Below, one piece after another: positions 1-7,929 of a DNA stretch of 64,000 bases. The first letter of the stretch is position 1. The number at the start of each line of letters is the position of its first letter. The translations under genes were made by a program, and so were the position numbers. The notes beneath the pieces are model-generated. The model was given only the letters and a program-made list of their open reading frames with translations. It did no database searches and was not told where the DNA came from. Origin of the DNA: an uncultured Bacteroidales bacterium (GTDB taxonomy: Bacteria > Bacteroidota > Bacteroidia > Bacteroidales > P3). The stretch spans positions 1 to 64,000 of the forward strand of contig CAMIVE010000003.1 in NCBI GenBank assembly GCA_946401725.1, read 5' to 3'.

Positions 1-589
1 CTTGTTCGCGGCTGCTGACATTGAAAGCCACGCAGGTGTCGCTGTTGAGGCCGAGGGCTTGATAGTCGTCCACTTTGGCCTTGCTTGCGGCATAGACGGT
101 GAAGTTGGGGGTGAAACTCTTAAGCTCTTCCTCGCTGGGTTTGATGAACATGTTGGTCACGAAGTGAGCCTGCCATGCCACTTCCATGATGAAACGGACG
201 GCGATGCGGGTGTCCTTGTTGGCGCCGCAGAAAGCGTCGACCACGAAAAGGTTCTTGCCACAGAGTTCCTTGCATGCCAAGTCCTTCACATGAGCCCATA
301 CTTTCTCGCTCATGGGGTGATTGTCGTTCTTGTACTCGTCGGAAGTCCACCAGACAGTGTCTTTCGATTTCTCGTCCATGACGATGTATTTGTCTTTGGG
401 CGAACGGCCAGTATAGATGCCGGTCATCACATTGATGGCGTCGAGTTCGGTGAGTTGTCCCTTCTCATAGCCCGTGAGGCTGGGGTCCATCTCGAATTTG
501 AACAAATCCTCATAAGAGGGATTGTAGTGGATATCCTGCACACCGGTGATACCCAGTGATTCGAGGTCTTTTCTAATCTTTTCAATCAT
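1..589 (-). CDS. pckA: phosphoenolpyruvate carboxykinase (ATP), N-terminal part, cut by window edge
   Basis: The visible 196 residues start at ATG 589 ([16 protein letters not shown]). They carry the family motif [15 protein letters not shown] at about residues 56-70, where Arg62 corresponds to the substrate-binding arginine of ATP-dependent PEP carboxykinases. The nucleotide-binding C-terminal half lies outside the window. The enzyme interconverts oxaloacetate and PEP plus CO2 in the cytosol; in succinate-forming Bacteroidota it usually runs in the carboxylating, ATP-yielding direction (family knowledge). It lies 65 bp downstream of ppdK on the same strand, so the two PEP-node enzymes may be co-transcribed, although the gap contains a G-poor repeated leader (600-623) suggestive of a separate start. 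The family is certain; only completeness is limited. Confidence 0.95.
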   Translation of the reverse strand, partial: MIEKIRKDLESLGITGVQDIHYNPSYEDLFKFEMDPSLTGYEKGQLTELDAINVMTGIYTGRSPKDKYIVMDEKSKDTVWWTSDEYKNDNHPMSEKVWAHVKDLACKELCGKNLFVVDAFCGANKDTRIAVRFIMEVAWQAHFVTNMFIKPSEEELKSFTPNFTVYAASKAKVDDYQALGLNSDTCVAFNVSSREQ

Positions 590-654
590 GGTGATATGTG
601 GGTTTAAAGGGTTAAAAGGTTTTGCGTTTTAATAAGATCCGCTCAGGTTGCAGC

Positions 655-3360
655 TTATTTCTTGATGGCGGCTTGGGCGGCTGCGAGGCGTGCTACGGGG
701 ACGCGGTAGGGGCTGCAGCTGACGTAGTTGAGGCCGGCGTGGAAGAAGAACTCGACGGAAGCGGGATCGCCGCCGTGCTCACCACAGACACCGCACTTCA
801 GGTTGGCGCGGGTGCTGCGACCACGGTTGACACCGAGTTGGACAAGCTGACCGACACCTTCCTGGTCGAGGGTGTTGAACGGGTCGGCAGGAATAATCTT
901 CTGGTCAACATAGTCCTTGACGATGGCGTTGACGTCGTCGCGGCTGAAACCGAAGGTCATCTGGGTGAGGTCGTTGGTACCGAAGCTGAAGAACTCTGCC
1001 ACCTGAGCAATCTTGTCGGCTACGAGGGTGGCACGCGGAATCTCAATCATGGTGCCGAACATGTAGCTGATGGTGACACCGTATTTGGCTTCTACCTCGG
1101 CCTTGACGGCATTGGCGATTTCTTTCTGATGCTCAAGCTCTTTGACGTTGATGGTCAGCGGGACCATGATTTCCAGTTTCGGGTTGAGGCCTTCCTTCAT
1201 CAGTTCGGCGGTGGCGCTGAAGAGTGCGCGGAACTGGACGCGGGTGATTTCGGGGTAGATGATACCCAAACGTACGCCGCGGAGACCCATCATCGGGTTG
1301 ACTTCATGAAGCGCGTCGACGCGTTTCTTCACCTCTTCGTAGGAGATATTGAGACGTTTGGCAACTTCTCTCATTTTCTCTTCACCCTGCGGAGCGAACT
1401 CGTGCAACGGGGGGTCCATCAAGCGGAAGGTCAGCGGTTTGCCATCCATCACCTTAAGCGTTGCTTTGGCGTACTCACGGATGTCCGGTTCCAGCTCGTC
1501 GAGGGCGGCGACACGTTCGTCGCGGGTGTCACTGAGAATCATGTTGCGCAGTTTTTCGAGCGGTTTCTCGCTGTTCTTGCCGTAGAACATGTGTTCGATA
1601 CGGAAGAGTCCGATACCTTCAGCACCGAAGCTGACAGCGCGCAGTGCGTCGTCGGGGTTGTCGGCGTTGGTGCGGACACCCATGGTGCGGAATTTGTCGA
1701 CCAGCTGCATGAACTGCTGGAAGAGCGGGTTCTCGGTGGCGTTGATCATCTTGATTTCTTCGTCGTAGACCCAGCCTTTGGTACCGTTGAGGGCGAGGAG
1801 GTCGCCTTCCTTGAATTCTTTGTCATTGATGCGGACGATGCCTTTCTCGAAGTCGATCTTCACAGCGTCGCATCCCACGATGCAGCATTTGCCCCAGCCG
1901 CGTGCCACGAGGGCAGCGTGGGAGGTCATACCGCCGCGAGCGGTGAGGATACCGTCGGCAGCGCGCATACCTTCAACATCTTCGGGGTTGGTCTCTTCGC
2001 GGACAAGGATATTCTTGATGCCTTGAGCGGCATACATCTTGGCTTTTTCACTGGAGAGGGCGATGATACCCACAGCACCGCCGGGACCTGCGGGCAGACC
2101 TTTGGCGATGACGGTGTGTTTCTTCTCGTCGGCAGCGTCAAGGATGGGGTGCAGCAGTTCGTCGAGCTGTGCGGGGCTTATGCGCATGACCACTTCCTTC
2201 TCGTCGATAAGACCTTCCTTAAGCATGTCGAAAGCCATGGTGAGCGCAGCGACACCGGTACGTTTTCCGACGCGGCACTGCAGCATGTAGAGCTGGCCCT
2301 CCTGGATGGTGAACTCGATATCGAGCATGTCGTGGTAGTTCTTTTCGAGCGTCTGACGGATGTCGCAGAGCTCCTTATAGGTTTCAGGCATCAGCTCCTG
2401 CATGGAGTGCATGTGCTTGTTCTGCTCGTTCTTGGTGTCGTCGTTGAGGGGGTTGGGGGTACGGATACCGGCCACAACATCCTCACCTTGGGCGTTGATA
2501 AGCCATTCACCGTAGAACTGGTTGTCGCCGGTGGCCGGGTTGCGGGTGAAAGCAACACCAGTGGCGCTGTTGTCGCCCATGTTGCCGAACACCATGGCCT
2601 GCACGTTGACAGCGGTGCCCCAATCATCGGGAATGCCTTCGATTTTGCGGTAGCTGACGGCTTTCTTACCGTTCCATGATTTGAAGACAGCTTTGATGCC
2701 GCCTTCCATCTGGGCGCGGGCGTCGTCGGGGAATTCGGTGCCGAGCACCTCTTTCACTTTCTTCTTGAAATCTTCAGCGAGACCTTTCAGTTCGTCGGCG
2801 GTGATTTCCGTATCGCTCTTGTAACCCTTCTGGGCTTTGAATTCGTCGAGCATATCGTCCAGCTGCTTGCGGATGCCCTTGCCGTCGGCGGGTTCGATTC
2901 CTTCAGATTTTTCCATGACAACGTCAGCATACATCATGATGAGACGACGATAGGAGTCATAGACGAAGCGCGGGTTGTTGGTCTTCTTGAGCATACCCGG
3001 GATGGTCTTGCTGGAGAGACCGATGTTGAGGACGGTGTCCATCATGCCCGGCATGGAGCTGCGGGCGCCGGAACGGCAGGAAACCAACAGCGGGTTCTCA
3101 GGGTCGTCGTAACGCATACCCATGATATTCTCCACATTTTTCATTGCATTCCATACTTCATCCATCAAACCGGAAGGTAATTGGCAGTTGTTTTCGTAAT
3201 AAGCAGTGCAGCATTCTGTAGTAATGGTAAGACCAGCGGGAACAGGAAGTCCAAGCAAGCACATTTCTGCGAGATTGGCGCCTTTTCCGCCCAGCAGATT
3301 CTTCATGTCAGCTTTACCTTCGGCAGTTTTGCCTCCAAAAGTGTAAACGTATTTTGTCAT
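655..3360 (-). CDS. ppdK: pyruvate, phosphate dikinase
   Basis: This 901-residue protein starts MTKYVYTFGGKTAEGK. It has the N-terminal ATP-grasp nucleotide domain, the central swivelling phosphohistidine domain (GGMTSHAALVARGWGK; catalytic His about residue 481) and the C-terminal PEP/pyruvate barrel with the active-site Cys in GVCGEHGGD (about residue 859). It catalyses reversible interconversion of ATP + Pi + pyruvate with AMP + PPi + PEP. Length is slightly above the usual ~875-900. An excellent promoter lies 65 bp upstream (3425-3455). With pckA just downstream and aspA upstream, the block covers the PEP-pyruvate-oxaloacetate node and the aspartate-fumarate step. All catalytic motifs look intact. 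Confidence 0.97.
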   Translation of the reverse strand: MTKYVYTFGGKTAEGKADMKNLLGGKGANLAEMCLLGLPVPAGLTITTECCTAYYENNCQLPSGLMDEVWNAMKNVENIMGMRYDDPENPLLVSCRSGARSSMPGMMDTVLNIGLSSKTIPGMLKKTNNPRFVYDSYRRLIMMYADVVMEKSEGIEPADGKGIRKQLDDMLDEFKAQKGYKSDTEITADELKGLAEDFKKKVKEVLGTEFPDDARAQMEGGIKAVFKSWNGKKAVSYRKIEGIPDDWGTAVNVQAMVFGNMGDNSATGVAFTRNPATGDNQFYGEWLINAQGEDVVAGIRTPNPLNDDTKNEQNKHMHSMQELMPETYKELCDIRQTLEKNYHDMLDIEFTIQEGQLYMLQCRVGKRTGVAALTMAFDMLKEGLIDEKEVVMRISPAQLDELLHPILDAADEKKHTVIAKGLPAGPGGAVGIIALSSEKAKMYAAQGIKNILVREETNPEDVEGMRAADGILTARGGMTSHAALVARGWGKCCIVGCDAVKIDFEKGIVRINDKEFKEGDLLALNGTKGWVYDEEIKMINATENPLFQQFMQLVDKFRTMGVRTNADNPDDALRAVSFGAEGIGLFRIEHMFYGKNSEKPLEKLRNMILSDTRDERVAALDELEPDIREYAKATLKVMDGKPLTFRLMDPPLHEFAPQGEEKMREVAKRLNISYEEVKKRVDALHEVNPMMGLRGVRLGIIYPEITRVQFRALFSATAELMKEGLNPKLEIMVPLTINVKELEHQKEIANAVKAEVEAKYGVTISYMFGTMIEIPRATLVADKIAQVAEFFSFGTNDLTQMTFGFSRDDVNAIVKDYVDQKIIPADPFNTLDQEGVGQLVQLGVNRGRSTRANLKCGVCGEHGGDPASVEFFFHAGLNYVSCSPYRVPVARLAAAQAAIKK

Positions 3361-3424
3361 GATTTTAAATAAAGTGTTAATTATTAATTATTTAATTTAA
3401 TTCTAAATTATTTTTTAAGAAGTG

Positions 3425-3455
3425 CAAAAATACGTTTTTTTTATAATTGTACAAA
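3425..3455 (-). promoter_or_regulatory. promoter of ppdK
   Basis: On the minus strand, TTTG (3452-3455) is followed by exactly 19 bases and then TATTTTTG (3425-3432), a perfect match to the Bacteroides-type -33/-7 consensus TTTG-N19-TAnnTTTG. The predicted transcript start is near 3420, giving a leader of about 60 nt before ATG 3360. Confidence 0.85.
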
Positions 3456-3637
3456 ATTAATTTAAAAGTTAGTAAGGTTGAAAAAGTAAAAAACAGGCAC
3501 ATCTTTCTGAAGTGGAAGTTATGTGCTGCTCATGGGGCAATACAGATCATTTGTCCAATTATACTCCCATTTTCACTTCCCCTTTAACTCCAAATCAAGT
3601 GTAAAAAGGATTATCGCAGGTAGCGGTAATTGATCAC

Positions 3638-3673
3638 TCAAAAACCTTGTCAAATTTTGATATTGACAGGTTT
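3638..3673 (-). terminator. terminator overlapping the end of aspA
   Basis: Reading the minus strand, AAACCTGTCAA is followed by an A/T-rich loop and then TTGACAAGGTTTTTG. The arms pair over about 11 bp with one bulged A and the hairpin ends in a short T run. The 5' arm lies inside the last codons of aspA (stop 3652-3650), so the hairpin overlaps the coding end. About 180 bp between this point and the ppdK promoter contain no gene that I can see. Confidence 0.55.
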
Positions 3674-5062
3674 GAGCATATTTTCCGGCTGCAGAATTTT
3701 GTCGAGTTGTTCCTTGGTAAGCAGCTGGTGTTCAAGGATGAGTTCGTAGACACCGCGTCCCGTCTCTGAGGCTTCTTTGGCAATCTGCGTACTCTGTTTG
3801 TAGCCGATAATGGGGTTGAGCATGGTGACGATTCCGATGCTGCGTTCCACCAGTTGGCGGCAACGTTCTTGATTGGCGCGGATGCCGTCGATGCAGAGCG
3901 TACGAAGTGTGTCGAGTCCGTTTTCAAGCAGATGGACACTTTCAAAGAGCGTATAAGCAATGACAGGTTCCATGACATTGAGTTCCAACTGACCGTTGTC
4001 ACTGGCAAAGCTGATAGTCATGTCGTTGCCAATCACCTTATAGCAGACTTGGTTCATCACTTCCGGTATGACAGGGTTGACTTTGCCCGGCATGATAGAG
4101 GAACCCGGCTGGCGTTGAGGAAGGCGTATCTCATAAAGTCCACAGCGGGGACCCGAACTCAACAGGCGCAAGTCGTTGCACATCTTGTTGATTTTTATAG
4201 CCAGACGTTTCATGGCGCTGCTATATTGAATCATGCAGCTGGTGGCACTGGTGGCTTCTATCAAATTATCTGCCAACCGGATATTCCAGCCCGTCAGATT
4301 GCGCAGTGCCTTGATACAGGCTTTGCTATAACCCGGTTTGGAGCAGATGCCCGTCCCGATGGCAGTGGCACCCATATTGACCGTGAGAAATTCTGTTGCG
4401 GCGGCCTTCAAATTCTTCACTTCGCCACGCAGAGAGGCGGCGAAAGCCCCAAAAGATTGTCCCAGGGTCATCGGCACTGCATCCTGCAGCTGGGTGCGAC
4501 CCATCTTGATAATATGCGCAAATTCCTTCGATTTCTTCTCTAAAGAGTCTATCATCTGCTCTAAATGAGGCATGAAAGCCAGGTGCTCCAGATACATGGC
4601 CATGTGGATGGCGCACGGATAGGCGTCGTTAGTGCTTTGGGAAGCATTGACCACGTCGTTGGGCGAGCAGTACTGATATTCGCCACGACGATGCCCCATC
4701 CTTTCCAATGCCAGATTGGCAATCACTTCGTTGGCCGCCATATTGGTGCTCGTTCCAGCACCACCCTGAATCATGTCGATAGGAAACTGGTCGTGGTATT
4801 TGCCGGCAATAAGCTGATCGCAAGCCCAAACGACAGCATCACCTTGCTCTTGGGTGATCATGCCCACTTCTATATTGGCCATAGCAGCGGCTTTCTTTGT
4901 GATGGCCATACCTATGATAAAGTTTGGGAAATCGGAGAGCAGACGTCCGCTGATATGGAAATTTTCCATGGCACGGGCGGTTTGAACACCGTAATATGCA
5001 GATTCGGGAACCTCATGACACCCGAGCAAATCGCTTTCGATGCGAGATGAATTTTTTTTCAT
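3650..5062 (-). CDS. aspA: aspartate ammonia-lyase
   Basis: The protein has 470 residues if started at ATG 5062 (MKKNSSRIESDLLG). The longer reading starts at a TTG and overlaps the upstream stop region, so I prefer the ATG. It is a fumarase/aspartase superfamily member: an N-terminal ESD..G..EVP..AYYGVQT region, the HSTNDxxxT-like segment as NASQSTNDAYP, and the signature loop GSSIMPGKVNPVIPE at about residues 320-334 with the catalytic serine. It converts L-aspartate to fumarate and ammonia in the cytosol, feeding fumarate respiration. It lies 10 bp downstream of a glycosyltransferase gene on the same strand and probably shares its transcript. Fumarase is the main alternative, but the length and overall sequence fit aspartase better. 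Confidence 0.92.
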   Translation of the reverse strand: MKKNSSRIESDLLGCHEVPESAYYGVQTARAMENFHISGRLLSDFPNFIIGMAITKKAAAMANIEVGMITQEQGDAVVWACDQLIAGKYHDQFPIDMIQGGAGTSTNMAANEVIANLALERMGHRRGEYQYCSPNDVVNASQSTNDAYPCAIHMAMYLEHLAFMPHLEQMIDSLEKKSKEFAHIIKMGRTQLQDAVPMTLGQSFGAFAASLRGEVKNLKAAATEFLTVNMGATAIGTGICSKPGYSKACIKALRNLTGWNIRLADNLIEATSATSCMIQYSSAMKRLAIKINKMCNDLRLLSSGPRCGLYEIRLPQRQPGSSIMPGKVNPVIPEVMNQVCYKVIGNDMTISFASDNGQLELNVMEPVIAYTLFESVHLLENGLDTLRTLCIDGIRANQERCRQLVERSIGIVTMLNPIIGYKQSTQIAKEASETGRGVYELILEHQLLTKEQLDKILQPENMLKPVNIKI

Positions 5063-5072
5063 GTCGAAGTTT

Positions 5073-6182
5073 CTATAATTTGTCAATCAAGATGCGGGCA
5101 TTAGCCTTATTGCTGTACAGGTCGCCGAGCAAATGCCTTCTTTTATCAATATCTTGTTGGGTGAACGGTTGTTGCATGAGTTGGTCAAGCGCCTGAATCA
5201 TTTCTTCCGGACTGTCGGCCACCGTACATACCTTGTCCAGTTCGGTTCCGGCTGTCATCTTGCTGTTGACCAGACAATGGCGACCGGCGTAGAGCGCGTT
5301 GAGCAGTTTTAGTTTAAGACCCGTCGGTTGTTCAGTCACCATAATGTTCACCTGGGCTTCAGTCATCAGACGACTCATTGTGTTGTCATCAGGGTTTTCG
5401 ACAAGGGAGACATTCTCGTGCGATGCAATCAATTCTTTGAGCTTTTTGTCCGGATTGCGCCCTGCAACAACAAGCTTGTGACAAGACCGCTGGAAAATAT
5501 TTTTAATCAAATAATAAGCCGCATGGATATTCTCAGCCACCGAAAGATCGGCGTGATAGAAAGCATACTGGCCTATTCCTGCTTGAGAAACCACTTCATT
5601 GTTGATATGCGACGAAGGCATAAGCCATACGTTTTGACAGCCTATGGAACGGAAATGAGCCGCATCGGACGCTGTGACGGCAAACACGCCAGAGGCTTTG
5701 GTCATCCATGGTTCGTAACGTTTCAGTTTACGTGCGTCACTACGAAGATAGCATCGTTTCAGTTGATTTTGTTCAGCTTGCGCAAGTCGCTCATAGTAAT
5801 CATGTTCCACATTATGTGCCCGGATGAATATACGACGGTCGTTCATCGATTCCAGCACTGAACAGCAATGCAGCCCTTCGAGCAGGATGGGATCGTTGTC
5901 GCGACTGAGATTGCGAATCAATTCTTTGTTGTCACGAGAAGCGACAATATAGGGACGGTTAGAACACAATTTGAACAAGGTTGTCTTCCTTCGGTAGTAG
6001 TCCACCTTATCACAAAACTGTAGCAATTCGGGGGCTTCCGGACGACCATAGGTAAAGGCATGCAGATGGATGGAAACGCCCTCCTCCGCGAGTGCTTGCA
6101 GACGGTAGTACACATCGATCACTCCACCATAATCGGCAGGATAAGGGACGTTGAAAGAGACTATATGAAGTTTTTTGTTCAA
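5073..6182 (-). CDS. glycosyltransferase, GT4-like
   Basis: The protein has 369 residues and begins MNKKLHIVSFNVPYPADYGG. The opening is characteristic of a Bacteroidota glycosyltransferase family with a glycine-rich N-terminal acceptor/donor loop, followed by a GT-B-type C-terminal half (VVAGRNPDKKLKEL, then a section ending in PTGLKLKLLNALYAGRHC that resembles the sugar-nucleotide-binding segment). It is predicted to be cytosolic or peripheral, building a surface glycan; donor and acceptor are unknown. The only usable start is TTG at 6182: a stop codon lies two codons upstream and the next Met is more than 100 residues in. It is followed by aspA after 10 bp, an apparently unrelated operon partner. 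Confidence 0.82.
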   Translation of the reverse strand: MNKKLHIVSFNVPYPADYGGVIDVYYRLQALAEEGVSIHLHAFTYGRPEAPELLQFCDKVDYYRRKTTLFKLCSNRPYIVASRDNKELIRNLSRDNDPILLEGLHCCSVLESMNDRRIFIRAHNVEHDYYERLAQAEQNQLKRCYLRSDARKLKRYEPWMTKASGVFAVTASDAAHFRSIGCQNVWLMPSSHINNEVVSQAGIGQYAFYHADLSVAENIHAAYYLIKNIFQRSCHKLVVAGRNPDKKLKELIASHENVSLVENPDDNTMSRLMTEAQVNIMVTEQPTGLKLKLLNALYAGRHCLVNSKMTAGTELDKVCTVADSPEEMIQALDQLMQQPFTQQDIDKRRHLLGDLYSNKANARILIDKL

Positions 6183-6239
6183 GATTTAAAACTATAACGT
6201 TATTCGAAAAAAAAACAAGGAAATTGTAGCAGAAGTTTT

Positions 6240-7034
6240 TTATAGAGATTTCAAGTGTTCTATTTTCAGATTGTCGTAGGCCAAATGGACATTGGGAGGC
6301 AACGTAGCTTCGACGACGGCATGGAATCCCATCTCATGGCTCATGTGGGTCAGGTAGGCTTGTTTAGGAGCACACCTGTCGATAATCTGAAGTGACTCGG
6401 AGAGGCAGAAGTGAGAGAAATGTTTTTGCTGTCTTAATGCATTTATTACCAATAAATCAAGTCCTATAAGCTTAACCATTTCTTCAGGCAGAATATAGTT
6501 CATGTCAGTGATATAAGCCAGTTTATCTCCATTGTCATCTTCCATTCGGAACCCCAAAACCGGGAGGTCTTTATGCATGCCGCGAATAGGTGTGACCATC
6601 ACTTTCCCTACGCGGAAAGGGTTCCCGTCGCTCACATCGTGCATGGTAGCCTCGGGCAGTCCCGGATACTGGTGATAATCGAAAATATAATGGTAGTCGT
6701 GCTTGATAGAGCGGATAGCTTCACTGTTGGCGTATATCTCCATGTTGCTTTTCTGTATCCAGTTGAAAGGACGGATGTCGTCAATCCCTCCAACGTGGTC
6801 GCGATGGGCATGAGTGATGAGAATGGCATCCAAATGGTCAACCTGATTATGCAGCATCTGTGCACGGAAATCGGGTCCGATGTCGATCAACAGGTTGTTC
6901 TGACCACTATCGGTGACGAGCGCAGCGGTACGCAACCGTTTGTCATGCGGATCGGACGAATGACAAACGGCGCAGGGACAAGCTATTACGGGCACCCCTT
7001 GCGAAGTACCCGTTCCTAAAAAAGTGATAGTCAT
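6240..7034 (-). CDS. MBL-fold metallo-hydrolase, PhnP-like
   Basis: The protein has 264 residues. The metallo-beta-lactamase motif THAHRDH sits at residues 74-80 (His75, His77, Asp79, His80) after LIDIGPDFR, with later metal-ligand candidates in ITDMNYI and LTHMSHEMG. The N-terminal C-x-C-x-x-C cluster (Cys19, Cys21, Cys24) resembles the structural zinc site of PhnP-type phosphodiesterases. PhnP itself cleaves phosphoribosyl cyclic phosphate, but no phn gene is near and Bacteroidota carry this family as a general housekeeping hydrolase, so the substrate is open. The response-regulator gene upstream ends 22 bp away, so the two probably form an operon. Confidence 0.85.
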   Translation of the reverse strand: MTITFLGTGTSQGVPVIACPCAVCHSSDPHDKRLRTAALVTDSGQNNLLIDIGPDFRAQMLHNQVDHLDAILITHAHRDHVGGIDDIRPFNWIQKSNMEIYANSEAIRSIKHDYHYIFDYHQYPGLPEATMHDVSDGNPFRVGKVMVTPIRGMHKDLPVLGFRMEDDNGDKLAYITDMNYILPEEMVKLIGLDLLVINALRQQKHFSHFCLSESLQIIDRCAPKQAYLTHMSHEMGFHAVVEATLPPNVHLAYDNLKIEHLKSL

Positions 7035-7056
7035 AAACTTGCCGCTTGAATAAAAA

Positions 7057-7755
7057 TCAATCGACTTTCTGGGTTAGTTTAAAGCCCACACCATGAACGT
7101 TGACAATCTGAACTGACGGGTCGGCCTTTAAATATTTGCGCAGCTTCGTAATATAGACATCCATACTGCGTGCTGCAAAATAAGAATCGTCTTTCCAGAT
7201 TTTCTGGAGTGTGCTGGAGCGGTCAATGAGTTGGTTGAAATTGATGCAGAATAGACGAAGCAATTCACTTTCCTTAGAGGTGAGACGCTGGGTGTCACCC
7301 CCTTCAAAAGTCAGTGTCTGATAGTTGTAGTCGAATTTAAATTTACCAATGGTGAACTGGTTGTTTTCCGGTTTGTTTTCATCAAAAGAACGGCGGATGG
7401 TGGCATTGATGCGCGCCAAGAGTTCCTCCATACTGAAAGGTTTGGTGATATAGTCGTCGGCTCCGACCTCGAAACCTTTGAGTTTGTCCGCCTCGAGTGA
7501 TTTAGCGGTCAAGAAAAGAATGGGGATGTTCTTGTCAATGCGACGCAATTCTTTCGCCACGGTGAAACCGTCTTTGACAGGCATCATGACGTCAAGGATA
7601 CAGGCATCGACATTATTTTCTTTATAGATGTCAAGAGCCTGCTGTCCGTCGGAAGCCAAAAAGACGGTGAAACCTTTCTGTGTGAGATAAGCCTTGAGAA
7701 TGGTTCCCATATTGGTGTCGTCTTCGGCTACTAACAATTTGATTCCTAAGTTCAT
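7057..7755 (-). CDS. OmpR-family response regulator (orphan)
   Basis: This 232-residue protein has an N-terminal receiver domain: acidic pair Glu11-Asp12, phospho-acceptor Asp55 in CILDVMMP, and the conserved Lys in YITKPFS. A C-terminal winged-helix DNA-binding domain follows (about residues 135-230, ending VHGVGFKL). It resembles RprY-type regulators of Bacteroides. No histidine kinase gene is adjacent: downstream is the MBL hydrolase and upstream the alpha-2-macroglobulin gene, so its kinase must be encoded elsewhere. The upstream region 7756-7929 is very A/T-rich; a TTTTTG about 90 bp upstream could be a -33 box, but I found no convincing -7 box. Confidence 0.93.
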   Translation of the reverse strand: MNLGIKLLVAEDDTNMGTILKAYLTQKGFTVFLASDGQQALDIYKENNVDACILDVMMPVKDGFTVAKELRRIDKNIPILFLTAKSLEADKLKGFEVGADDYITKPFSMEELLARINATIRRSFDENKPENNQFTIGKFKFDYNYQTLTFEGGDTQRLTSKESELLRLFCINFNQLIDRSSTLQKIWKDDSYFAARSMDVYITKLRKYLKADPSVQIVNVHGVGFKLTQKVD

Positions 7756-7929
7756 GTTTTTAGTTTTTCAAGAGTTTGAATAGTTATAAGTCCACTTTCT
7801 CCCTCTTTGTTTGCGTTCTAATTAACTTAAAAAATCTTATTTTATTGTACAAAAAGTTAATTTTTTTGTTTTTTTGTTTTTTGTTTAACGTTTTACACCG
7901 TTAGACGTTCTACGTTTCAAAAAGCTCCG

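Noticed and set aside
655-2679. 685-codon plus-strand frame opposite ppdK
   Set aside because: Mirror frame of a strongly biased gene; sequence has no recognisable domain, while the minus frame is a complete ppdK. The same applies to other long opposite frames (for example over SprE-like, der and the large alpha-2-macroglobulin gene).
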